The translations under genes were made by a program, and so were the position numbers. This document shows, one piece after another, positions 55,054 to 64,000 of a DNA stretch of 64,000 nucleotides. Numbering within the stretch: position 1 is the first letter of the stretch; each line of letters starts with the position of its first letter. The DNA is from Micropterix aruncella (taxonomy: Eukaryota > Arthropoda > Insecta > Lepidoptera > Micropterigidae): positions 41,673,255-41,737,254 of the forward strand of contig OX155952.1 in the NCBI GenBank assembly GCA_944548615.1, written 5' to 3'. The notes under the pieces were generated by a model. That model was not told where the DNA came from. It saw nothing but the letters and a program-made list of their open reading frames with translations, and did not search any database.

Positions 55054-55773
55054 ATGCCGTTAAAAACAAAATTGGGAAATAAGACGCTGAAATCCCAGAC
55101 AAGGGAATTAATATCAAATATTTACCATTTCATGAAAGATGAAGCGAAATTCGGAATAACAATTGAATTGCAAGCGGTCTTAAAAAGGCTTTCTGCTGCT
55201 AGTAAAATATCTATCACGTCAATAAAAAGAGTTTTAGCCGAAAAGAAAAAAATATTACATTCTGACCAGCCGACGTCATTTTTTACGTCATTTAAAATTA
55301 ATAAACCCCGATTTAAAAAGTTTAAAGTTAACGCTTTATTAGAAGACAATGGTCACACAGTACTCTGATTACCACCATACCACCCTGACCTTAATCCCAT
55401 AGAGGAAATATGGGCTCAGATAAAGGGATATGTAGCGAAAAAGAACGTTTCTTTTAAACTGGACGATGCTATGACACACGCTATAGATAAAATTGAAACA
55501 ATGTCAACCAGAGACTCCCAATGTTGGAATAATGTTTGTCGTCATGTTATCGATATAGAAAACAAATATAGGCTAACCGAACTGGTGTTAGATAGAATTT
55601 TAGACAATCTATCATTTGTAGTAAATACGGGAAGTAGTGACGAAGAAATGAACGCAGTTAATTTAGATGAAAGTAGATCTGAAAACAGTGACAGTGATTT
55701 AGAAGGAATATATCCACTTCAATTAATAATACTATGTGTCTTACTGTGTACTGTAAAATTGAGGCACATATAA
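55054..55773 (+). pseudogene. IS630/Tc1-like transposase, catalytic core deleted and stop-interrupted
   Basis: One frame of 240 codons broken by a single TGA at 55366-55368. The first part (MPLKTKLGNKTLKSQTRELI ... SITSIKRVLAEKKKI) is a helix-turn-helix-like N-terminus. The segment after it jumps straight to EDNGHTVL, stop, LPPYHPDLNPIEEIWAQIKG, which is the third catalytic motif (the Glu of DDE) of IS630/Tc1-type transposases. The first two catalytic Asp regions are missing. A C-terminal acidic tail (SDEEMNAVNLDESRSENSDS) follows. Without the core it cannot cut DNA. Whether the DNA-binding part is still expressed is unknown. Confidence 0.75.
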
Positions 55774-55780
55774 TTATAAT

Positions 55781-56941
55781 AATAGTTTGGACAGTGAAAG
55801 GTGATCGTATTGTGTTGTAAGCAGAGTCTATAAAAGTATTGTGTTTGAGATGTACTGTTATAATTGAGGCTCCTAATATAAAAGTGGTAATAGTTTGGAA
55901 AGTGAAACATGATTGTTTTGTGTTTTTGTGTCACAATCCTAATGTTATTTTCCACCTAATTATATATCACACCGTATTATAAACCAAACTAATTAACGAT
56001 ATTACATCATGGACGGTTATGCATGTAATGCACGTGTTAATCGCTAATGAACATTTAAATTATAGTACAGTCATTCTCTAAAACAATACTGTTAGGATGG
56101 CTAGTCGATTTTGTACGTCGAAATTAAGTTTTTTTTATTTTGTATTCATCACTTCAATATTTATTTTTTTTTTTATTTTATTTGATTAAAAAAATTACAC
56201 CGTTTGTAGTAACAAATGCTTGCGTCGCTCCTAACTAGGCATAGCCGATCTATTTTGAATATTTATATTTTATTGTGAAATTACTTGTTTTCTGCCTGCC
56301 TTTTTTCTTTCTGTTTCATGTCTTCAATTCACGGGGACATCGATGAAGTGAATACATGGACCGGGGACATGAAATATTTTTGAATTATTGATTATATATA
56401 AATTATGGACAATAATAGTACCAAAGAAGTGGTCACTGGTTTTCTTTGGCGGTTCTTTCAACATCTTACTTGTAGAACTCGCCGGAAAAAATAGGAAAAA
56501 GTAAAATTACTGTCTTTTGACGTTCAGTATGTGTATATTATGTATTTACATTGAATAAACATATTTGAAATTGAATTTGAATTTGTTAATTAGACTATAA
56601 AAGCAAATTTAAAATTTTCAATACATCATCACGATATCAAATATTCTGTCGTTGGCTGTACATGCCTTGGTTTTAAGGAAGACGGCGAAGTCCGTTACAT
56701 ATAGCGGCTCTAGTCTAGCACGAGGCCATTTGATTTTCTTTCTCATGTGCAGTTTTGACGAGGTTGTGTTTAATCTGTGTAAGCATTTTTGAGACTGTGG
56801 TCGAGAGCTCAAAAAGATTGCAGCGGAGAGTACTGTCAACCGTTATCCGTTGTTCTGCGGGTAGGCGGCAAACTGCTGCTCCGCAAATTATAACGAATTT
56901 TAACGCCCGCGAATTTTAAAAAGCCTTCACAGTATCCTGTG
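55781..56941. other. Intergenic sequence, AT-rich
   Basis: Nothing recognised except AT-rich simple stretches (56165-56190). The part adjoining 56942 may be the 3' tail of the Penelope fragment. Confidence 0.4.
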
Positions 56942-57246
56942 TCACGTCCTAGCGCTCGGCGATGGGCATCGAAAACAGTAGTAGAGTTTGTAACCGTCGT
57001 ATCTATTGAAGTTAGGGGTTCTTCTTATTTCAATGGCTTCCCGGATCATGCGAAGAAAGTAAAACTTTTCTTTGGATAGCACAATGAGATGTAGAAACTG
57101 CACCCAGTGATTACTTCCGCTATCCAATATGTGTTCGCAAATCGCCGATTTTTCTCGTTGAACGTTTTTAACAGCTTTGATGTGTTCCATCAGTCGAGTG
57201 GCTATGGGCCGTTTCGTTTGTTCAACTTAGGCTAAACCACAGCTGC
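56942..57246 (-). pseudogene. Penelope-like element, GIY-YIG endonuclease C-terminal fragment
   Basis: The minus strand reads CSCGLA, stop, VEQTKRPIATRLMEHIKAVK, then NVQREKSAICEHILDSGSNH and FYFLRMIREAIEIRRTPNFN. This is the C-terminal GIY-YIG nuclease of Penelope-like retroelements (CGxxYIGQTKR ... H ... REAIEIxxxxNFNR). A stop replaces the second conserved Tyr, so it is inactive. The reverse transcriptase is cut off exactly where the arm sequence at 57250 begins. Confidence 0.8.
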
Positions 57247-57249
57247 ATT

Positions 57250-57315
57250 CACGCGGTAAATTCGTTCTATCCTATTTATAATGGAAAGCAACCGCGATAG
57301 TCTTCGATTTCATAT
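57250..57315 (+). mobile_element. Penelope-type arm fragment (right)
   Basis: CACGCGGTAAATTCGTT, TATCCTATTTATAATG and CAACCGCGATAGTCTTCGAT match the long arm of the fold-back elements. It directly abuts the 5'-truncated GIY-YIG fragment, as an inverted partial terminal repeat would. Confidence 0.7.
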
Positions 57316-58150
57316 CAACTATATTTGGTTTATAAAGAAAAGATTTTTTTCTCACTCAAACAAACCCTAGTTGGAATTTCCAAAAAATTTCAAAAAGTTG
57401 ACATTCATCGTTCTTCCCCGTAACCCTTTATTTTCTATCGTCGCAAGTAATATCGTGTTGAGCAGACCTCTCACCGAATATGACTTAGTTTTGATACTAC
57501 CGGGTTGGAATCTATCCTTCCGAATTCGATTCCTTCATTTAAACGATGGAATCCGGTCTATTTCCTATTTTCTATTAGATTACATCATATTATTATTATG
57601 TATAGTTCAATTATTTACAATTTAATAATATTCGTATTTCATTTTTGCTTTGAACAGGCTGTTAACATTTGGATGTTAAAAATAGGATTTTAACGAAATA
57701 TTTTAAGTAATTCACACACAGTAATTCACATTCACAATGGGATCATAAAAGTGAAATGTTTTTATTCTATATACATTTAATAAAGCCAAAGAGAACTCTT
57801 AATTCGTCCCTGCTTATTTTCGGATATCACTGACTATATAATGATTTTCTAACAAATTACGGGCAATGAAAATATACGAAAATGAATCTTGATCCCCTTA
57901 TGCGTAAGGATCGTTAGCTAAAATCTTTTGCAACCCCCCTTAACATCCTGTATGTCCAATTTTTCACACTTAATATTATCATGCTAATGTTATTTATTAT
58001 ATTATGCACTGTTCATGCAAGCGTTGAAAAATTTTTCGCAGTTTTTTTGAAAATAGATTTTGCAAATACTGTATCACTATGAACACTATTTGTCTCTCGA
58101 CTGTATTCCCCCAGTTTAAAATTCCGTAGCCTTATTCTGAGAATGTAAGG
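57316..58150. other. Intergenic sequence
   Basis: AT-rich, no signature recognised. Confidence 0.4.
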
Positions 58151-58704
58151 TAGGTGGGGATAAAGCCCCGCATGGGGATTTTCGGAGGAATTTTTGTAAT
58201 TATTTTGATAGCCACCAGGTGGCTGACCCGTCTTAACAACTTCCAGTTCCACACCAATCCTCAATAAGTTCGGTCGCACGTGAGCCTGAAAAAAGCGGTA
58301 AGTCTGTTTTTTCGTGTTTTGATGTAATATTTCTTGTCCTTCCGAGCTGAGTTTTTCCAAAACGGTTTAAGCTATTTTCACAATTGAACTTACGGTGATG
58401 AACTGCCTGGTTTAGCTTCACATTCGAGTGTCAAGTTCCTCGATATAATTTGCTTACATAGTTAGAGACGACACCATGTTGAAAGTGTGAAATAGTGAAA
58501 TTGCGTGGCTTTGCCCCATTTTTCGGGGCAACCCCCTACATTAAAAAAAAACATAATTTTAGAATTGTCTGCAACTACTGATATTTTCAGGGGTTATAGG
58601 TAAGATCCTAATCTAAAACTCCAATATAAAACTGAAAGATAATCTATCTCTAATTCCCCACAACTTAAAAAAAAACGATAATTGCGGGGCTTTACCCCCA
58701 CCTA
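58151..58704. mobile_element. Candidate MITE defined by inverted repeats
   Basis: TAGGTGGGGATAAAGCCCCG (58151-58170, continuing CA) is mirrored by TGCGGGGCTTTACCCCCACC (58683-58702, continuing TA). That is 22 bp with one mismatch, separated by 510 bases. A related TGGCTTTGCCCCATTTTTCG lies inside at 58507-58526. No target duplication was found, so the exact ends are uncertain. Confidence 0.5.
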
Positions 58705-59039
58705 CCCTATATATTAAAAAAAATCGAAATGAAAAAATATATTTTTTGTTCAAAGAATATTTTTTTAGCATTTAGATCTATTTTTTTTAAGAAAAGGTAT
58801 ATTTAGACCTTAACGCGTAAAACTACTGGTAAATTGGTTATTCAAAAATATCCAGTTTTCCAAATTATTTACATTTTTACTATTACACTTAGGGCATAAA
58901 ACACAGTTATGAGACACATATTACAGTTACATATATTATTATTACAGTTAGGGTCGCAAATTGATGCCTTCAAAAAAGTGCCGCCCATGGCGTACGGCCG
59001 CTCGTTCTTTTTGGTTCGGAGAGATATGGCAAGTGGCGT
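58705..59039. other. Intergenic sequence, AT-rich
   Basis: Nothing recognised. Confidence 0.4.
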
Positions 59040-59545
59040 TAGTCTATGGCTAGCGGTGAATTTCCCGCCCGCCTTGTAATCGATATCCGCCCACGCGCTT
59101 GCGTTCACCGCCCAACGCCTTATTTTCAGTTGGAGCCACCCAATTTACACTTTTATCGCGTTTTGACGCCGTTTCAGTTGGTTTTCTTCGATGTGTTCCT
59201 AGTTTGAGTTGCTTTTAAGGCAGTTTCAGAGTGTAGGGTCGGGGTTTAAAGGTTCTGTTTCGAAAATGGCGCGATTTTGGGGCGGTTTAGTTGCGTGAGC
59301 GGTCGGCAGGGGCGAGGGCGGCGCTCAGAGCGGCGTGCACCGTCGGGCGTTGACGACGTTCCTGCGATATCGACGCGATTTTCGCAAGAAAAGCCTCGCT
59401 GGGAGCGATTGTATAACGCGCGGTTCAGTGCGGCGGTTCGAGTGCGCGCTCTCCCCCGCGATGTCTTTTGCTAGGATGTGAAATGGCCGGGGGCGCGATA
59501 TCCGGGGGATGCGGAGTGGCGAGCGACTGGTGAGGTCCTGGAGAC
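59040..59545 (+). promoter_or_regulatory. CpG-rich promoter / 5' UTR of downstream gene (putative)
   Basis: CpG density and GC content rise sharply from about 59040 and continue to the start codon at 59546. Short upstream frames exist: ATGGCGCGATTTTGGGGCGG at 59266 ends after ten codons, and a 65-codon frame at 59277 follows. They could be uORFs. No TATA box is evident. The promoter call is inferred from position and composition. Confidence 0.5.
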
Positions 59546-59643
59546 ATGGCCCAGCGGAGAAGGATCATCCTGAGGGCGGCGCTGCTGTTCTGCTTCATGC
59601 AGATGGTCAGCGCCGATCAGGACGAGGAGATCCCGCATAACGA
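59546..59643 (+). CDS. First coding exon of an unidentified secreted or membrane protein
   Basis: An ATG at 59546 opens 32 codons plus two bases. It reads MAQRRRIILRAALLFCFMQM and then VSADQDEEIPHN, followed by the strong donor GA|GTAAGT at 59644. The first 23 residues form a textbook signal peptide: basic n-region, hydrophobic core, VSA cleavage site. The mature protein starts acidic (DQDEE). Without splicing the frame stops immediately at TAA. The CpG-rich upstream segment fits a first exon. I do not recognise the protein; the next exon (phase 2) is not evident in the remaining 4.3 kb. Confidence 0.72.
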
Positions 59644-60094
59644 GTAAGTCATCCTCATCAAAAGTCAGCATTCTGACGAAATTCGATTTTATACGCCATA
59701 TGTTTTGTATAACCTTATATATAAGCAAATTTATTTAAGCTCAAAAAAATTGCATGAACAATATATATTAAATTAGTCGAATAATTGACCACAGTTATCG
59801 GAGTATTTTTTAAATTCTAATCGGAATTGGTTAATGCTCCTTTTGTAAAACTCTGACAACAAGAAATAAATGAATGCTTTAATCGTGAATGCAATTGGCT
59901 ATATATGTGAATGCTTTAATCGTGAATGCAATTGGCTATATATGTACTTCTTCCCTTTCTCAGTTCTTCCATTTTTACTTCCTCTCCCAATTTACTCTCC
60001 TCGGGTATTCTTAGTTTTAAACATAGTAGTTTATATTTTACACAGAAAAACTTATTTGTTTAATAATCTTTATTTCCACAACGCATGCCTTGTA
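59644..60094 (+). other. Start of intron 1 of the downstream gene
   Basis: AT-rich; contains the tandem duplication at 59871-59944. Confidence 0.5.
59871..59944. repeat. Perfect 37-bp tandem duplication
   Basis: TGAATGCTTTAATCGTGAAT GCAATTGGCTATATATG occurs twice back to back with no difference, implying a recent event. Confidence 0.95.
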
Positions 60095-61141
60095 TGATAA
60101 GGTCGCTGGTGCAGCTTAGGCTTTGTCGCCAAACTATGTCATCAGGCTTGCCCAAATCAAGGTTTAACGCCTATCTGGTAGCCTCCTCGTAGAGGGACTT
60201 AACCTTTCAGGGCCGCTGTGAGCTTCTGTCACATCTGTAGTCCTTCAGTCGAAGGCGGTCGGGATCAGAATATCGCAGATTCGGGGGAATACCTCGGGCG
60301 GTACTGGGCGGTTGGTGGACTGTCCGGTCCACTAGACACTGAATGCTCATCCGGCTACGCTTACGTCAGGCAGAGTCCGACCTCGGGCCCGTAACCAGAC
60401 TGGGACGGAGAAATCCGGCCAAGTTTGGTAGTAAGGGTGCGAGCCTAGCCCGCTGAGTTTACTTCGGCTGGGTTTATGGCTAGTATCTAATGGTTCCGTG
60501 CAGCGTAGGCCTGCTGGCCTGCTTATTTTATTAGTTCGGCTCAACTCACGGTTCCGCTCCCATCTGGTAGCGTCTCCGAAAAGGGACTTAACCTGGAAGG
60601 GCCGATGTGAACTCTGCATGCGGCTGCAACCTGCAGTCGTAGACAGTTTGAATAAGACGTACGGATCCGGGGAAACACCTCGCTTACGAAATCCGGCGAA
60701 TAACCGGGGGAGTCTGGTGACATATGTTTCCTAAGAAGCGGGGGTAGCTGTTGACCTGGCGTCACATATCCTTAGAAACGATCCGTTGGCCACCCGACCC
60801 TGAGTGAATATGGCGGGTAAAGGACGCCACGGATCCGCGATAAATTCGATAACTGAATTACCGTTTATATCAGGTAGAGGCAGTGCAAGAGACCTCGAAT
60901 CTGTGACCAGATTGGAGGACCGAGAAATTAGTCTAATTAGAGAAATTAGAGGTCGGACCGCTAGGTAGCACTTCCAGTGACTCGCGGTAAGGCGTTGGAC
61001 TCTTACGAGTTGTTGGCGTAGCTTGACTGTGGATTGTATTGTCCGCAAAGTCTTTGCGTTCACTCCATGGAGACAGAATGGCTCGATGTCGTTATAACTC
61101 CCTGGGATGGCGGGTTCGCTCGCACTAATTTACACCGCTCG
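60095..61141 (+). mobile_element. Rearranged relative of the 660-bp retroposon (copy F)
   Basis: From about 60700 the order of blocks follows copy E: CCGGGGGAGTCTGG, TTTCCTAAGAAGCGGGGGTA, GGTAAAGGACGCC, GCGGTAAGGCGTTGGACTCT, GGCGGGTTCGCTCGC. Many substitutions are present. The 5' module (CATCTGGTAGCGTCTCCGAA AAGGGACTTAACC) appears twice, at about 60170-60205 and 60560-60595, with a shortened middle in the first unit. This points to a partial tandem dimer of a sister subfamily. Confidence 0.65.
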
Positions 61142-64000
61142 ATGTATAATTGGCTTAGTTGCAGGATATTGCTATGTGGCAATAAACTCACCTTTTATTA
61201 TTATTACAGTAAGTGTGATCATTTATTTGCATTTGACATCCAAACTCTTTTATTTTCTATTTAACAGATATTTTTATTAGCTACACTATGCTGGTTCTTA
61301 GGTTTGATTTTCAAATTTTAGTTTTTTTACCGTCATTTAATTTTTTTGTTTATTAAACTCGTAGCCTGCTAACGATATTAGGACATGTTTTACAACAAAG
61401 CAAGAGAAATTATTTGCAGGATTCTAAGACACTATTTGTTTGTTTTCCATTCTAGCATCAATAACTGAGTTATGAAGTATTAAATTTTCAGATTACACCA
61501 CTTTTAATTCAAAACCTGCTGAAGATGTCGAGAAGTAACGTAAGCAAGAGCTGTAGGCAATGTCATCGGATTTCCAAGTCATGTTTATTTACTTTGTATT
61601 TGTACCGGATTTTGCGATATTTTTTTTTAAAGGCAGGCGTTTTGAACCAAAATGGCGGATATCTCATCAGCTTTTCACGCACAAATCTGAGCATTAAGAT
61701 GACCTATTTTTGTACGTAATTTAGACCTGATTAGTCGTGTAATTTCTGAGATAGAGTGGACACACATACAAATAAACACACACACACAGATATACATTTT
61801 CCAGATGTCACTTTTTCGAATTGTCAGGATCTTAAGAAGTGGAGATCCCGTGTAAACTCGATTTTGAAATATTGCAAGAAAATGAGACTATTTACATACT
61901 TCGAATAATATGATGTTTTTTTGAAAACAAAAAAAGATTTGGGGTTTCTTTATGATTGGGTGTTAAAAAGGCAAACATATCAATGAAAAAAAACCGGTCT
62001 GTGTAAACCGTGAATTGAATTTCAATAAGAGACCACAGAACATCAAAAACTCCTCAATTCTTTGATAGTCGCTGGACCAACCTTTCGAATAGAGAGGAGT
62101 ACCAGATCCTCATTGTATATCAGATGCCAATGTAACGTTTTTAAGGCTTCTATATAAGGTCTAATGTTTACAAAAAATAGGTAACGTTAATAAGTAGATT
62201 ATTATGTCCGATTAAGAGAGAAAAGGAGAGGGCGTTACAAGATACGTTACAGGGCGTTACAGCCATTACAACAGATGGCGAATATGAATTCAAGCGGAAC
62301 ACCGCAAGAATCAAGCAGGCCACTCGGGACTTACAAGGTTGGGCCTCTTTAGAACATGCGGCCGCTTAATAGACACCTACAAATTCTGGGAATCGTGGAT
62401 GAGACACTTGTCGGGGCTACAGAATGGAGGAAGAGACAACAGAGCTTAGCATTTTATTCGCAAGAAGAGAGAAAATCACAGGACATTATACTTGGTAGAT
62501 ATGGCGGAAATATGTGGGATACAACTTTCTTAGCGTCGCTCACTCACCCGCCACTCTGAATGTGGATAACTTCGGTTTGATTTGACTTTGTTATTATTCG
62601 AATATTTTCGTGTATGCAATCATGGAACAGTTTAAAAAAATCGGTTGTCTGTAAAGTCGGTTTACTGACGATAGTTGAACGTGACAACGTCATAAGAAAA
62701 TACTGATGGAATGGTTGCATTTGAAGCAGTTTCATTTAAGATTCTGATATTGTTTATTACAAACACCCAAAAATATATGCTTTTATACTCACCGATTTGA
62801 CTACAACATGTAAATGTATTATTGTATAGAAGTAGAGTTGTATAATTGTTTGACTGAATTTTATTGTTTATTGTTTTTTTTTATTTGAAAGTTTGAAATC
62901 TCAAATTGTTAAATAACGGTTTGAGAAGCGTTTGAGCACACTGCGCCATCTATCGGTAGTTAATACGTCGTAAATAAACAATATCAGCGACATTTTACCA
63001 ACCGCTAGATAGCGCATCGTAATGATAGCTTTTCATACTTTTTTTTTTTTAATAAAAGTTGCTTACTTCGTTGCACTTCGTTGTACCCACAAGAAAATTG
63101 TCCGTTCAGTAATAATATTCCGTATATCAAGAATACATATAAAATTATGTCAAGAATTTAAATCAATCTAGTGATTTTCATTCGTACTATGTTAGACTGA
63201 GGTTAGTAAATAATTCTTGTCGCAACCGGTAGATGGCAGCATTTATATTGAATAATAAATATAATAAATGGAACGCCTCAGAGCGAGGTAACGCCGCATG
63301 AGTCATGTTTTTTCGTGCGTGCAGCCGCTCCATCGAATTATAAGACGTTGTCACGTCAATAATGATAGAGATGCTTGAGATTTAACAACCAAACCTGGTT
63401 AATCGCACTCCGCTGCTGATTCTGCACTATATCGCTCGACCACACACTTCACAGCAAACTGTCGCAACGTAGCAGAAGCTGCGACATAATACTCGCCAAA
63501 ACTTGCACCGAAAGACTTCCACTATTTCCGTGAATTAGATAACTTATTACAAGGGGGAAAATCACCTCTTAAGAGGCAGTGAAAAACGCCTTTAAGCATT
63601 TATTGATAGACAATGAGAGTCCGAGAGACATTAACAGCAAGGGTGTTAACCAACTCCTATTAAAAAGGCAAAACTGCATAGATAATAGGGTCAGCATATA
63701 GGTTTATTTTTTGGTTTTCAATATACATTATAGTTAGGGATCTAATATATTATATTATTATTCGCACTTGGACGTCAACAGAAGCAAAGTTCAATGTCCC
63801 TAACGTGCAGTTCCCCCCACCACCCCTTCGTCGGCGAAGCCTTCAGCCGCCTGAAATTACGGACAATTGATAACCGCCCCCTTCTGCCCCGCGCTCCGTC
63901 CCCGCTCGCCCCCACACCCTAGAGGCTTTCCCTCGAGCGAACGCTGCCCTCGGATTTCAATTACTGTTTGTGTCGCGGCCAAATCCTCTTTCCGGACCAA
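61142..64000 (+). other. Intron of the downstream gene, nothing coding recognised
   Basis: No exon with a credible domain or splice context was found. A short (AC)n run lies at 61775-61790. Four CTCF-like AGATGGCGC-type motifs lie at 62271, 62943, 63002 and 63226. The last 200 bases (63800-63960) become C-rich with CpGs. Confidence 0.4.

Overview
This is eukaryotic DNA, almost certainly from a moth or butterfly (Lepidoptera). The background is AT-rich and packed with repeats: a tRNA-headed SINE, Jockey-, LOA-, RTE- and R1-like LINE pieces, a Penelope GIY-YIG fragment, mariner, hAT, PIF/Harbinger and IS630-like relics, and fold-back MITEs. Against it stand short, GT-AG bounded exons.

The main gene is a homologue of patched (ptc), the Hedgehog receptor, on the + strand. 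Ten coding exons were placed by reading across splice sites: 1-230 (its 5' part lies outside), 30284-31101, 32945-33097, 33178-33307, 33386-33624, 34973-35152, 35622-35759, 39419-40285, 47002-47184 and 48966-49697 (stop). All junctions are canonical, all phases agree, and they encode about 1,220 residues with no stop. The order matches Drosophila Ptc from just before TM1 to the conserved tail block. The ectodomains are well conserved. Several core positions are not: the sterol-sensing-domain GVD motif reads GVND, the TM10 motif is changed, and the shortened tail has no PPxY. Exons 2, 5 and 10 are extremely GC-rich.

Intron 1 (about 30 kb, 231-30283) is mostly old repeats. It holds three insertions of an unclassified retroposon of about 660 bp (1791-2710, 7654-8317, 10326-12039), a block of palindromic MITEs (20130-23804), SINEs, and several CpG-richer unexplained patches. 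Intron 7 holds a young 5'-truncated LOA-like LINE (36066-38234) and a Penelope-type fold-back (38414-38624). Intron 8 holds a near full-length Jockey-like LINE (41230-46147), itself broken by a fourth copy of the 660-bp retroposon. Intron 9 is dominated by a minisatellite of about 33 units ending right before the last exon.

Downstream of ptc (3' UTR to about 50640) come a degenerate LINE (50715-52740), a small hAT element with both ends (52955-53583), a core-deleted IS630-like transposase (55054-55773), a Penelope GIY-YIG fragment (56942-57246), and a CpG-rich segment leading into the first coding exon of a second + strand gene (59546-59643). That exon encodes a clear signal peptide; I cannot identify the product. 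The rest of the window is probably its first intron, with a rearranged relative of the 660-bp element (60095-61141) and a cluster of CTCF-like motifs.

No CRISPR arrays, operons, rRNA or stand-alone tRNA genes were seen. Boundaries of degenerate repeats are approximate.
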